A stretch of DNA of 64,000 nt from Alkalicoccobacillus plakortidis (GCF_023703085.1 NZ_JAMQJY010000001.1:1550001-1614000); one strand, 5' to 3'; positions 9,651-18,882 are shown, counted from the stretch's first letter. The notes: generated by a model not told the origin, from the letters alone. Made by a program: numbers and translations.

Positions 9651-12149
9651 CTATAGATATTTTTCCTCAGCAACGGCTACTTTGGATTTTTCGACCGTCT
9701 CTAATGCGCCCTGCCATTCTTCAAACAGACATTCAATGCTGATTTTCGCTGTGCGTCCGTAGTAATCTTTAAATAGGCATTGACCTTGAAACATGTTATC
9801 CATCATCTCCACGTTTTCCTCACTCGGCTCCATGTTCATCCATTTCAATACGTCTTCACGTTCATTCGGTTCATCAAAAGCGAATGCAACACCGAAATTA
9901 CCTGATTCTTCCTCACTCAATGCGTCTTTTGTTGTTTGAGTAATCAATACAAGCGCATTTTCATAACTTCGTCCTACTCGTCTCATTTGCTTCTCGACTT
10001 TTTTTCCTTGCTTACTTGATGTAAAGACCCATGCTTCATCAATAAATTCAATCGTTCGTTCACTTTTATCCATGCCGAATAACTCACAAAACTTACCAAG
10101 CGCAAACATCACGGCACTCGATTTTAATTGTGAGTTGGTGTAGCTTTCGATAGGATCGGTTGCGTCAGGTAAATCCAAGTGTTCAACCTCGATGATGTTA
10201 ATACGATCTGTCAGCGACAAAGCTTCATTTGATCCATCATGAACACATAATTTTAGAATGCTATCAGCCACGACCTCATGAAGAAAATCTCCTGCTTTCT
10301 TCACGACAGATTCTTCATGTTCTCTCATGAGTTCAATAATCTGCATTGAACCGACTTCTTCGCCTTGTTGTTTCTGTTCAATGACTTTGGCTATCGCTTG
10401 TAGAAACGCAGTATAAATATCGTCTTTCCCTTTAAAGTCATAGACTTGGGAGAAAATGACCTGTACCATTTCTTTGGCTTGCATAGGGGGAAGGAAGACA
10501 ATCGGATCAAGCGACCCCCAATTCTCTTCATTCTCTGAATCCAATGTGGTGAAGTGAAACCGTTCAAGGTGTTCCGCAAATAGAGGATAGTCTTTTTGAA
10601 CTTGCGGATTTTTCATTACCTTATTGATCCATTTTCTCAACTCTTTTTTCGGATCAATGTAGAGAGAGCGGACATTCAACATACTCACATATAAGAATAA
10701 AAGTTTCGCTAGAAACGATTTCCCTGTTCCCGTGTCACCTGTGATGAGTACATGTGGCGATCGGGTTTTTGATCCTCTTAATTGTTGATTGGCTAGAAAC
10801 ATATGATAGAGGACAGGAAAACGGCTTGAATGAATGGCACTTGATAAGTCCGTATGTTTGGCGAATGGATCAATCCATCCGATGAAGAAGCCAACTTTTG
10901 AACCGATGTCAGCTGTGACACCAAATAAGCCTTCGGCTAATCCATCTTGTGTCGTCTTCTGTATCCAATTTCGGCTCGTTGCGTCCAGTCGCTCCCCTGG
11001 TAGAAATTTATAGAATAACGGTAGTTGATCCGCTACAGGTAATCGGCACGTAATTCCTGCTGACTTCATGTGACGGATCACTAATTTTGCTCGGTTCTTA
11101 CATTCTTTTTTACTCTCCCCTGTAACGACAATCACAGATAACCAGTTCATCATGTTCACATCATCATTCTTAATTTCATCCCTTAAATGCTTGACTAGAT
11201 ATGCACTGGTACTGACGGATGAATCCGTTTCTTCTCCCACCTGATTCTGTTCATTACTCGTTTCTTTTAGTTGTTGATTCTTCATGTTTAAATCCATCTT
11301 CGTTTTTGATTTACCTTCGGCTTGAATTTTCATTTGCACTTCTACGGGAAACGGTAGGGTTTGCGCTTCATAAAACAATTCACTTTCAGCCATGTTATGT
11401 CGAAATTCGTCAACAACCACAAAGGACGCATAAGCTTCATCAAATTCACCATTCAGTTTTAAAACACCCGTAGAGGTTGGATCAATCAATGCGTCCGTAA
11501 TGGCATTCACACTTGTTTTGTCCATTTCTTCATCGACCTGATGGTCGATCCCTCGAATAAAGTTATACCGATTCACATAGATTAATTCTTGTTCTGACAG
11601 TCTCACGCCCCCTACCATCATCATCACGTTTGCCATGGTTTCTTCAGCTTCTTTGAATTGGTTAAAAAATGATTCGGATACGTCCTGTTCCCACCCTAAT
11701 AAATTAATGATGGTGTCTGTCGCTGTTGAAAACATAGACATCATATTTTCTTTCAAATCAGCATCCACGTTGACCAAATCAGACCGTAATCGAACTCCGA
11801 TGATGAAGTCATTTTTCGTGACATTACCTAATCGCTGATTCAACATGCGTTGGGTTTCTTCGGTGTAATACATTGCCATTTCTTTTGAATCCTCCGCTAG
11901 ATCATCATTCAGATCATCAAATTTTTCTTCTAGTTGATAATCTTGTGGGTACATTATCAAGTGGATATCTTTATACTCCGTCACTTCTTCAAAGTACGCT
12001 TTCCAGTTCTTTTTATAGCGGTTAACGACTTTCTTATTTTGCATGGGAATGGATTGACTCTTGACTCGATAATACCCCCACACGTCGCCCGTTTTCGTCA
12101 ATAGTAAGTTCTTCCGTAGCGTCTTCATCGGTGTTTTTAACATACTCAT
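9651..12149 (-). CDS. conE: ConE, VirB4-family conjugation ATPase
   Basis: An 832-residue protein, close to B. subtilis ConE (831). Walker A is GDTGTGKSFLAKLLF (about residue 472); Walker B is IEFIDEAWVF (about residue 690), followed by RRVGRSYENALVLITQTTKD, a typical VirB4/TraE signature. Its N-terminal half is the channel-docking domain. VirB4 ATPases power type IV secretion channel assembly and substrate transfer at the membrane. The gene overlaps the end of conD by about 115 bp if the first ATG is used; later in-frame ATGs (12143, 12128) would shorten this. Confidence 0.9.
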   Translation of the reverse strand: MSMLKTPMKTLRKNLLLTKTGDVWGYYRVKSQSIPMQNKKVVNRYKKNWKAYFEEVTEYKDIHLIMYPQDYQLEEKFDDLNDDLAEDSKEMAMYYTEETQRMLNQRLGNVTKNDFIIGVRLRSDLVNVDADLKENMMSMFSTATDTIINLLGWEQDVSESFFNQFKEAEETMANVMMMVGGVRLSEQELIYVNRYNFIRGIDHQVDEEMDKTSVNAITDALIDPTSTGVLKLNGEFDEAYASFVVVDEFRHNMAESELFYEAQTLPFPVEVQMKIQAEGKSKTKMDLNMKNQQLKETSNEQNQVGEETDSSVSTSAYLVKHLRDEIKNDDVNMMNWLSVIVVTGESKKECKNRAKLVIRHMKSAGITCRLPVADQLPLFYKFLPGERLDATSRNWIQKTTQDGLAEGLFGVTADIGSKVGFFIGWIDPFAKHTDLSSAIHSSRFPVLYHMFLANQQLRGSKTRSPHVLITGDTGTGKSFLAKLLFLYVSMLNVRSLYIDPKKELRKWINKVMKNPQVQKDYPLFAEHLERFHFTTLDSENEENWGSLDPIVFLPPMQAKEMVQVIFSQVYDFKGKDDIYTAFLQAIAKVIEQKQQGEEVGSMQIIELMREHEESVVKKAGDFLHEVVADSILKLCVHDGSNEALSLTDRINIIEVEHLDLPDATDPIESYTNSQLKSSAVMFALGKFCELFGMDKSERTIEFIDEAWVFTSSKQGKKVEKQMRRVGRSYENALVLITQTTKDALSEEESGNFGVAFAFDEPNEREDVLKWMNMEPSEENVEMMDNMFQGQCLFKDYYGRTAKISIECLFEEWQGALETVEKSKVAVAEEKYL

Positions 12150-12554
12150 ACTTCGATTGCACCACCTTTACACAGGGTTTAAATGTTTGCGGTTCGTCCA
12201 TCCATTGAACCTCATGATCTTGGCAGAACCGTTTCTTCGGTAACTTAATTTGCAGGTAGTATCGTGCGACATCTAAAAAGTAGAGATAAAGATTTTTCCC
12301 TTCGGGTTTAATTTTGGTCACTAAAACCGTTAAACCGATAGGGATACCAATTAAGAAGATTAGAAAGCTTTTCCCAAACGCATGGGGGAATCCCATACGA
12401 ATGAGTAAGCCTAATCCTAAGACTAAAAAGAAGAATAAAAAAAGTTGATTACATGAATCAACTGAAAGGCAACAGGTAAGCTATATTCTTTTGTTAACTG
12501 TTGAACCTGTTTCGGTTCTCTCATGGCTTTTCGGTAATTAAATACGTACCGCAT
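12034..12554 (-). CDS. conD: ConD-like membrane protein (frameshifted in this sequence)
   Basis: The N-terminus MRYVFNYRKAMREPKQVQQL starts at 12554 and runs into a stop after a T run, while the rest (...LGLGLLIRMGFPHAFGKSF...) reads in another frame to 12034. Adding one T to the seven-T run (A run at about 12427-12433 on the plus strand) gives a continuous 173-residue protein, matching ICEBs1 ConD (about 174) in length and gene order. It would have two membrane helices near residues 30-75 and a cytoplasmic tail. ConD is a small channel component (PrgI/VirB3-like). The break is probably a homopolymer error. Confidence 0.7.
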
Positions 12555-12568
12555 ACGATTCACACTCC

Positions 12569-12841
12569 TTAGAATGTATCAATGAAGGCTTGCACCCATG
12601 CACTTACTCTTGACCAATTTTGAACCACAAAGGTAACAACACCACCAAGAATCATGGTCATGACAATTCCACCAAATTTAAAGCGAGCAAAGTGTTTCGC
12701 TACCATAAAGAAAACAAGTAAACTAATCAGTTGAAGAATAACAGTCAATCCCCAATTCTCAACCACATTCAATGTCGGTAAATCATCTGGTACACTGGAG
12801 TTCGCTAATACAACTAGTTCCGTTAATTTCATTTCAACCAC
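12569..12841 (-). CDS. conC: ConC-like membrane protein
   Basis: A 90-residue protein with two hydrophobic helices (WGLTVILQLISLLVFFMVA and IVMTMILGGVVTFVVQNW). Size, topology and position between conB and conD match ConC of ICEBs1 (about 88 residues), a small inner component of the mating channel. It lies 9 bp downstream of conB, in the same operon. Confidence 0.75.
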   Translation of the reverse strand: MVEMKLTELVVLANSSVPDDLPTLNVVENWGLTVILQLISLLVFFMVAKHFARFKFGGIVMTMILGGVVTFVVQNWSRVSAWVQAFIDTF

Positions 12842-12850
12842 TCCTATGTT

Positions 12851-13894
12851 TTATTGGTATTGCATAGCTTCAATAAAGAAATTCCCTTCATGACGTTGGA
12901 GATCTAATTCCATGTTCACCACATGTGGAATATTCGTTTCGACACCTCTAAACAACACCGTCACGAACACTTGATAGCCTTCTTCTTGTTGGACAATATA
13001 GGTATCTGTGAGTTCATCTAATTCAAACGCTCCATTCAAACTTGTTGGCTCTTTCATCATGTATGCTAATTCCTCTTTCGGCTCGGACGCATACCGAGTA
13101 AAAAAGGTATTTAAGAACGTATGGATCGGCTCAAGTTCCTTCCCCGTATAGGCTTCGGCTCTTTCTTCTTCTTCCTGTTCAATTAATCCTTTCACCGTTG
13201 GTACTTCGGAGAAGTACGGCACACCTGATACTGCAAATTGGTTTTCTTGCGATTGAACAGGAATGCTTAATAGTAAGGTTTGATCGGTTTCCTCTGTTTC
13301 TGTCACCATTTCGGTTTCAGGCTCTCTGTCTTCCTCGTCTTCATCGTCATTATCTTCTTGTTCGATTTCCACTTCTTTTTCATGGTGAATGCGATTTGTG
13401 AACGTAACCTTGTACTGAAATAACTTTTCATTTTCTTTTTTGTCTTGTACATCAAAAAGCGAATAACTTTTTAACACTCGATCTCCTTGAATACTCGACA
13501 ATTGATAGAACTCATTTCGTTCATCTTGAAAATCATTCGAATGAACCATGTATTCTCTAAGATTCTGTTTACGTTCTTCGATCGCTTCATTTGTATTCGT
13601 TACGTTGATGTAGGTTGGAATGAAACCCGATAGAAATTGTTCAGCTAACGGCTGCGACATGGTTTCCTCTACTTCTACATTCTCTTGATTTAACATCGCA
13701 TTCGTTGTATTCAGTCCTGACCGAGTATTCACGGATAACATAACGGTTAGGATTGAAAAGATGACAATCGTTGCAAGCATTGACCATACAACTAAAGCTG
13801 TTCGCTTCGAATGGTCTTTTTTCATAGGACTTTTTCGCTTTTTAGGTACTTTAATTTGTTTCGTTCGGTTCTTAAATCGATCTAAGATTTTCAT
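12851..13894 (-). CDS. conB: ConB, VirB8/TcpC-like mating-channel protein
   Basis: About 347 residues from the ATG at 13894, which has AGGTGATT upstream; an upstream ATG at 13918 would overlap the preceding gene. A basic N-terminal tail (RFKNRTKQIKVPKKRKSP) precedes one transmembrane helix (ALVVWSMLATIVIFSILTVM), followed by two extracytoplasmic NTF2-like domains split by a highly acidic linker (EQEDNDDEDEEDREPETE). This is the layout of TcpC/ConB proteins, VirB8 homologues that scaffold the Gram-positive conjugation channel. ICEBs1 ConB is 354 residues and essential for transfer. Confidence 0.8.
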   Translation of the reverse strand: MKILDRFKNRTKQIKVPKKRKSPMKKDHSKRTALVVWSMLATIVIFSILTVMLSVNTRSGLNTTNAMLNQENVEVEETMSQPLAEQFLSGFIPTYINVTNTNEAIEERKQNLREYMVHSNDFQDERNEFYQLSSIQGDRVLKSYSLFDVQDKKENEKLFQYKVTFTNRIHHEKEVEIEQEDNDDEDEEDREPETEMVTETEETDQTLLLSIPVQSQENQFAVSGVPYFSEVPTVKGLIEQEEEERAEAYTGKELEPIHTFLNTFFTRYASEPKEELAYMMKEPTSLNGAFELDELTDTYIVQQEEGYQVFVTVLFRGVETNIPHVVNMELDLQRHEGNFFIEAMQYQ

Positions 13895-13898
13895 ACAA

Positions 13899-14201
13899 TC
13901 ACCTACTTTCCGTTTCATTAGGCATTTTGTTAATGTACATCAAAAAAGATGTTACCTTTTGTAACACCTTCTTAGGTGAAGCGTCTTTTAAATACACTTT
14001 TTCTTGCTTACGATCCCCATTCGGTAGGTACGACATTTTATAGAAGGTATACCGATACGTGGCATACCCTCTTTTTCGTTCACCCTCAACAACTAACATA
14101 GTCAATTTGCTCAATTCTTTCACATAGACCACTGATCCTTTACCGACTGTGAAACCTAACGCTGAAAAGTGTTCATCCATGGTTTTGTATTTTGTGAGCA
14201 T
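13899..14201 (-). CDS. YddA-position small ICE protein
   Basis: A 100-residue basic protein (MLTKYKTMDEHFSALGFTVG... RKQEKVYLKDASPKKVLQKV) directly upstream of conB. The ATG at 14201 has GGATAGTGG upstream and is preferred over the GTG at 14213. Position corresponds to yddA of ICEBs1, but I do not recognise the family from sequence alone. It is probably cytoplasmic, with a beta-rich core and a helical end. Co-transcribed with the conjugation genes. Confidence 0.5.
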   Translation of the reverse strand: MLTKYKTMDEHFSALGFTVGKGSVVYVKELSKLTMLVVEGERKRGYATYRYTFYKMSYLPNGDRKQEKVYLKDASPKKVLQKVTSFLMYINKMPNETESR

Positions 14202-14212
14202 AAAAAATACCA

Positions 14213-14506
14213 CTATCCTTTATCTGTAGTGGTTATGTCTTGAAACAGTATATATTTTAGTCCTTCTGATTCTTCCTGATACTGTTCGTCTTCATCCTCA
14301 TGAACAATGAAGTGTGCAGTAATGTTTTTCAACACGTTATCCACAACCATTTTCACATCAACGACAAACTGTTCATAGACACCTTGTGCGATATATTGAA
14401 CGTGTTCTTTCATCCTCTCTATTAATTGTTCTGCAACTTCTAGCATCCCTTGACTGTCCAGTTGATCCTCTAAATTTGAACGGTTTAATAAAATAACATT
14501 ATTCAT
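14213..14506 (-). CDS. Small ICE protein, function unknown
   Basis: A 97-residue acidic protein with a helical central part (VAEQLIERMKEHVQYIAQGV) and an acidic C-terminus (HEDEDEQYQEESEG). No membrane segment or known motif is visible. It sits in the ydcS/ydcT region of the ICEBs1 gene order, immediately before the YddA-position gene, with start and stop codons nearly touching. Confidence 0.45.
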   Translation of the reverse strand: MNNVILLNRSNLEDQLDSQGMLEVAEQLIERMKEHVQYIAQGVYEQFVVDVKMVVDNVLKNITAHFIVHEDEDEQYQEESEGLKYILFQDITTTDKG

Positions 14507-14527
14507 ACTGCAATCATCCTTTCCGAT

Positions 14528-14800
14528 TTAGTTTCTTGGAAAATGTTCGACTAAATAGTTTTGAAAGTACAATTCAATTACGCCTTCCTCTCTCAATTCG
14601 AGTACGGTGAAATAGAAATCATAACTCCCTTCTGTCCCTCGACTGTATTCATCCAAATGAACGTGTAATAACTCTCCTAATTCAGTGTGGCGTGTACATT
14701 CAGCCAACTGATCGAAGATTAGTTCCCATTGGCGTTGGATATTCTTCCTGATCAATAATTCATTCAATACAGATTCATTGACCACTTCAATGAACATCAT
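14528..14800 (-). CDS. Small ICE protein, function unknown
   Basis: A 90-residue acidic soluble protein (MFIEVVNESVLNELLIRKNI..., ending FQNYLVEHFPRN). It overlaps the stop of the upstream small membrane gene by 4 bp (ATGA-type coupling), so the two are probably co-translated. I do not recognise the family. Position corresponds to the ydcS/ydcT slots of ICEBs1. Confidence 0.45.
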   Translation of the reverse strand: MMFIEVVNESVLNELLIRKNIQRQWELIFDQLAECTRHTELGELLHVHLDEYSRGTEGSYDFYFTVLELREEGVIELYFQNYLVEHFPRN

Positions 14801-14991
14801 ACATTCATCCTCTTAATTCGTATTAGATTGGATGTGCAGATACTTGAAACAATAAAGATCATGATAAGACTGATGATACCCCTACCAATTGCCTGTTCTT
14901 TAATCGAGGCATACATAACAGTAAACGCTATAATAGTAGTGATTATCAAGAAACCTAAGAGTAAAAGGGAAGCAAAAATAGATCTTATCAA
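14797..14991 (-). CDS. Small two-helix membrane protein of the ICE
   Basis: A 64-residue protein with two hydrophobic segments (IFASLLLLGFLIITTIIAFT and IISLIMIFIVSSICTSNLI) and a short basic tail. GAGG-type RBS precedes the ATG. It is coupled by a 4-bp overlap to the following gene and starts the block downstream of the phosphotransferase cargo gene. Function unknown. Confidence 0.45.
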   Translation of the reverse strand: MIRSIFASLLLLGFLIITTIIAFTVMYASIKEQAIGRGIISLIMIFIVSSICTSNLIRIKRMNV

Positions 14992-15054
14992 CGATATAAC
15001 CTCCTTAATTTAGGAAGACAAAATATAAATTTGAAAGAAAAGAGTTATAACTTC

Positions 15055-15082
15055 AAAAAGAAAAGGACTGCTAAGGCAGTCC
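15055..15082 (-). terminator. Terminator after phosphotransferase cargo gene
   Basis: A perfect 8-bp stem, AGGACTGC and GCAGTCCT, with a 4-base loop and a T-rich tail on the minus strand. It follows the phosphotransferase gene and separates it from the downstream conjugation genes, so the cargo gene looks like its own transcription unit or attenuates the operon. Confidence 0.75.
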
Positions 15083-15120
15083 TCATAATAAATTCTGATT
15101 TATCGGTCAGTCATATAGTC

Positions 15121-15915
15121 TCACAAAATAAATTCTTTCCCATGATTACGTAAGAATTCGACATCTTCCCTGTAATGTTCAAGGTGCCCTTCTTTTATCA
15201 TTTTCTGAAAAGCAATATTACCGTGATTTGCTTTTTCAACAATATAGCGACATAACCCTTCAATTCTAAGAATGACCATTTCAAATAATCCTTTCTCAAC
15301 TCCTTTGAGCCCATAAGCTTCAAAAAAGATATTAATTCTTTCTTTTTTTCTCGGTGCATCGACCGACTGATCATAATAAACATGATTGCCTTCCTCATTA
15401 TAAGTAATTCTACTTAAAGGGACACACGTATATAGAGTATATGCGATATCCCACAACCTTGGACCAGGCGCAGCTACATCGAAATCTATAATACCTACAG
15501 GTCTTTCATCTTTAAATATAATATTGTACAACGCAAAGTCATTATGGCAAATAACCTCTTTCAAATCAGGTGTATTTATCATCGGTTCCCAATCGCTTAA
15601 CAAATCAAAGTCACAAACCGAATCATGATATAATCGGAGCATATTTGCAATTTCTTTTAAGATTAGGTTAGACCGCATATAATCTTTAACTGGATCATTT
15701 CCTGCTTCTCCTTCAATATAGCTTAATACCTCTCTACCATTCTCATCAACACCCATAAATTTTGGAGAATAAATAAAATCCTTATCTTCTAAATGGAGTA
15801 AAAGCTTATGAATTTTACTGCTATCATGATTTTGATTTCGACGTACTGTATTACCAGAACGGTAAACACTTGATACGTTTCCACCTACTAATAATTCATC
15901 CTGTTCACTTGTCAT
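15121..15915 (-). CDS. Aminoglycoside-phosphotransferase/choline-kinase family protein
   Basis: A 264-residue APH-fold kinase-like protein. It has the catalytic loop CHNDFALYN (HxDxxxxN variant) near residue 138 and the metal-binding GIIDFDVAAPGPRLWDIAY near residue 157, both diagnostic of the APH/ChoK family; the N-terminal lobe contains VLSYIEGE. AGGAGG precedes the start. Substrate cannot be told from sequence: an antibiotic, a small alcohol or amino sugar are all possible. It interrupts the usual ICEBs1 gene order between nicK and the conjugation genes and has its own terminator, so it is best read as cargo. Confidence 0.75.
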   Translation of the reverse strand: MTSEQDELLVGGNVSSVYRSGNTVRRNQNHDSSKIHKLLLHLEDKDFIYSPKFMGVDENGREVLSYIEGEAGNDPVKDYMRSNLILKEIANMLRLYHDSVCDFDLLSDWEPMINTPDLKEVICHNDFALYNIIFKDERPVGIIDFDVAAPGPRLWDIAYTLYTCVPLSRITYNEEGNHVYYDQSVDAPRKKERINIFFEAYGLKGVEKGLFEMVILRIEGLCRYIVEKANHGNIAFQKMIKEGHLEHYREDVEFLRNHGKEFIL

Positions 15916-16280
15916 ATGAATTTCCTCCTAGAAGTTCGCTTATTAAAAATCAAACACAAGAAATAATTAATTTGGAGCTCTCAACTAAAAAAGTTCTACA
16001 TCTTTCTCTGAAAATCCTCTCTAGAAAAGACAGCAAAAGAATCCAAGATATACCTTGGACGCTGTCCAAACCTGCAAGCTAATTTAGCTTGACCAAAGGT
16101 TACTATCATCCCCCATCCCCCAATCTTGGGGGCGACCCTAGCCGGTAGGCGAACAAAAAAAGTGTTTTTTTGTTAGGCCAAGAGGGTGTACTTCCGATAC
16201 TCTATCAACTCCTTAAATTCCTTTCACTCTGTTTCAGTCAGCCATTTACCGTTGACAGATACAATATACGGAGCCTTGGC
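15916..16280. other. Hairpin-rich noncoding region after nicK, candidate single-strand origin
   Basis: No credible gene is seen here. It contains the near-palindrome CAAGCTAA-T-TTAGCTTG at about 16074, a CCCCCAA/TTGGGGG hairpin at 16117-16132, and a perfect 10-bp AACAAAAAAA/TTTTTTTGTT hairpin with loop GTG at 16152-16174. ICEBs1 has a single-strand origin (sso) just downstream of nicK that primes second-strand synthesis after rolling-circle replication. Position and structure fit that role. The A/T hairpin could also act as a terminator after nicK. Confidence 0.45.
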
Positions 16281-17282
16281 TTAGGCATGTACCATATCTT
16301 TGACTTCCCCCAACCACACATCAAGCATTTTTTCTTGTTTCTTGGTCATTTCAGCATTAGTGACCATATCCGATAGCTGATTTGTACCTAACACTTGATC
16401 CGCTTCAAGAACCATCTTCATCGATGGCGCACATGAATTACCTAACCAACGCTTGGTCTTTTCATAGAATTCTTCTTCGGGATTCATCAACAGACTTAAG
16501 CGACCAAAGTCGCCTATGAAGTCTTGCCAAAATTGGCTCGTTTCCCATTTAGAACGTGGTTTCTCTTTGTCTTTATCCGCAAACCGAATATAGTTATTCA
16601 CAACCTGCATAGCGATATCTAAAAATTGATTGGTTTTCATTAAAGAGAGAATGGCTTTTTGCGCCCGTTCGTTCTTCATTCGTAATTCATACCGATTCCA
16701 GTCGTCCATGTCCTCAATCGGTATGTCGTATTTTTCAGCCTGTTCATAATTCTTCTCGTAGAAACAAAGGTACGTTTCTGACTTTTTCGAGCCGAAATAT
16801 AAAGTTGTTCCTCCGTTTGATCCATCCTTTATACTGACCGACCCATTAAAATCAGACTTCCTAAACCTTGATATAGCTTCGCCATTCTGAACCTTTTCAA
16901 GCAAATAAGGAACCGTGAAATAGGTCTTCCGATCATCGATCGCAATATCAACTCGACTAAACTTGCCATTCAAGTTCAAGCAATCTTGAAAGAAATCGAA
17001 CCATGTTTTGTTCCGAGCCTTTAAAAACGTTTCAAATTGCCTGCACCCTTTCCCTGACATTTCTACCAATATCCCTCGGCTATCACCTGGCTTCGAATAG
17101 AAGACTTTGATTTGATCGAGTTGAAACGTACCAACGTAACCATAAAAGCCTGAATCTAATTCCTGCATATATGCTTTCTTTAGATGAACCACCTTTTCAA
17201 GAATCAATTCCACATCGTGTGTTTTGAACGATACCCTGACGTAATCCATCATAGCGGTTAATTCATGTTCCACTCCGTTCAC
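16281..17282 (-). CDS. nicK: NicK, rolling-circle (Rep_trans/MobT) relaxase
   Basis: A 333-residue protein of the pT181-Rep-like MobT relaxase family: MMDYVRVSFKTHD at the start, FSRVDIAIDD around residue 112 (acidic metal-binding motif), LCFYEKNYEQ and RYELRMKNERAQ around residues 175-210. ICEBs1 NicK is about 352 residues. The enzyme nicks oriT, becomes covalently linked to the 5' end and pilots the strand into the channel; it also supports autonomous rolling-circle replication. The oriT repeat lies 25 bp upstream of its start. Confidence 0.9.
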   Translation of the reverse strand: MNGVEHELTAMMDYVRVSFKTHDVELILEKVVHLKKAYMQELDSGFYGYVGTFQLDQIKVFYSKPGDSRGILVEMSGKGCRQFETFLKARNKTWFDFFQDCLNLNGKFSRVDIAIDDRKTYFTVPYLLEKVQNGEAISRFRKSDFNGSVSIKDGSNGGTTLYFGSKKSETYLCFYEKNYEQAEKYDIPIEDMDDWNRYELRMKNERAQKAILSLMKTNQFLDIAMQVVNNYIRFADKDKEKPRSKWETSQFWQDFIGDFGRLSLLMNPEEEFYEKTKRWLGNSCAPSMKMVLEADQVLGTNQLSDMVTNAEMTKKQEKMLDVWLGEVKDMVHA

Positions 17283-17306
17283 CTCTGTTTCTTGTTTTTA
17301 ATTACT

Positions 17307-17330
17307 ACCCCCCTGTTAGCTAGGGGGGGT
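17307..17330. other. oriT (relaxase nick region)
   Basis: A 24-bp inverted repeat between conQ and nicK: arms ACCCCCC and GGGGGGGT around TGTTAGCTA. On the minus strand the core reads ACCCCCCC-TAGCTAACA-GGGGGGT. From memory the ICEBs1 oriT has the same C7/G6 arms with ACGCTAACA in the middle, so the GCTAACA nic core is conserved. Location between the coupling protein and relaxase genes also matches ICEBs1. Confidence 0.85.
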
Positions 17331-17342
17331 TGTTACAGTAGG

Positions 17343-18797
17343 TCACTCGCTGCGCTCATTCCCTACGCTTGTTTCCGAGGCTGTCGCTACGTTGCCACTG
17401 GCGACTGCCGTCGCCGACGCGCCAACCTCTACAACTGACGCTTTCTCAATCTCTTTCATAAAATCATATCCTTTCGGGACAAATGGGCTGTAAAATTCCA
17501 TAATGGTTGATGTCCCACTATCGGCATAGCCACGCCCTTTTACATTCTTATTGATGAACGTTTTGTCTGTATCGCCAAACATCATGCCATAGCCTGTTTC
17601 GGACATTCTTCCAAGCGTGACACGAAAGTTAAACTGGTCACGTATCCCATCCGCTAGATACTTAGCGTCAGGTCTTTGTGCTCCAAGCACTAAAAAATAA
17701 CCCATCTGCCGACCTAGCATGACGAGTTGTTTCATGTATCCCATAGCTTCACTACGCTCTTTCATTTCAAGTAAATCCATAAACGCCACATATTCATCAA
17801 AGAAGATAAACACAGGTGGCAATCCTAAATAGGCATAGTTCTCACCTGTTCGATAATTCGGCATGTTCTTCATGTCTTCGGATCGTTTCATCATACCCTC
17901 AACTGATTTTCTTAGTGTCATAAGAATACCTGACGATTTAGAAAAGACCGTCCCTTTAGGGAGTACCGCTTCTAAATCCGCTAAGTCCGCATTCTTTGGA
18001 TCAAGGATCTTAATTTCTGCATTCGACTTTAGAACGGATTGAATAATGGTTAAGATAAAATACGTTTTACCTCCACCAGTTCCCCCTGCTATTAACATAT
18101 GAGGAAGTTTATCAAACGACCAATAGACCCCATCCATGAGCTTCATTGACCCATTTTGAACAGTTACTTCTTGGATTGGGATACGCTTTTTGCTAGCGTC
18201 ATATAACAGCTTAAACACGACAAAGTTTTCTTCTACTTCTCGATCTACGAGATCACAAAAAAGACCATTCTCTAAGTCTTTTCCGACATTTAGAAAACGA
18301 TCTTGAAATCTACTCATATCCATAGACAGTCTGACGTAGATATGACCTTTCTTTTTCTTATAGTAAGCTCTAGGAAAGTAGGTGATTTTATTTGTTGTCA
18401 CCTTTTTATCCGACCACTGAGATTCACCTTGAACCCTTTCCTCTTCTACAAACCGATTGGAATAAAACATTCGTGTAATCTTTTGCCTATGCCAAATGCT
18501 TTTATACGTATCATGTAATGAGAAATACGCTATCCCAACAGCAAGTAAACCTGTAAAGATCGATAAGCCTATGCCTTTCAAAATGAGTGACCAATTCCAT
18601 TCTTTATATTGCAGAAACACTTGATACTCATAAATATCTGTCCAATTCGATACTGGAAAATGATCTTTAAAATAAAAGAACCCAATAACGAGGAACACTG
18701 GTATGAAAATGATCATTCCTGCGTTTCGTAATCCATTTTTCATATGAGGTAAAATTCTATGACCACGATATCTCCATAATCGATCTCTGAAAGTCAT
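17343..18797 (-). CDS. conQ: ConQ, FtsK/SpoIIIE-type coupling protein
   Basis: A 484-residue protein, near the 480 of ICEBs1 ConQ. Two membrane helices (about residues 25-45 and 73-95) are followed by an FtsK/HerA motor domain: Walker A AGGTGGGKTYF at about residue 237, Walker B VFIFFDEYVAF at about 325, and VLGAQRPDAKYLADGIRDQF at about 365. It is the coupling ATPase that delivers the NicK-DNA complex to the mating channel. The last roughly 25 residues are low complexity (ASATAVASGNVATASETS) and run up to oriT. Confidence 0.9.
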   Translation of the reverse strand: MTFRDRLWRYRGHRILPHMKNGLRNAGMIIFIPVFLVIGFFYFKDHFPVSNWTDIYEYQVFLQYKEWNWSLILKGIGLSIFTGLLAVGIAYFSLHDTYKSIWHRQKITRMFYSNRFVEEERVQGESQWSDKKVTTNKITYFPRAYYKKKKGHIYVRLSMDMSRFQDRFLNVGKDLENGLFCDLVDREVEENFVVFKLLYDASKKRIPIQEVTVQNGSMKLMDGVYWSFDKLPHMLIAGGTGGGKTYFILTIIQSVLKSNAEIKILDPKNADLADLEAVLPKGTVFSKSSGILMTLRKSVEGMMKRSEDMKNMPNYRTGENYAYLGLPPVFIFFDEYVAFMDLLEMKERSEAMGYMKQLVMLGRQMGYFLVLGAQRPDAKYLADGIRDQFNFRVTLGRMSETGYGMMFGDTDKTFINKNVKGRGYADSGTSTIMEFYSPFVPKGYDFMKEIEKASVVEVGASATAVASGNVATASETSVGNERSE

Positions 18798-18882
18798 TAA
18801 CTCTGTCCCCCTAATCTTGATTCCTAAATATGAATAAGTTTAAAAGTAAACGTTGATATAACCATAAATAATAAACCTATTC

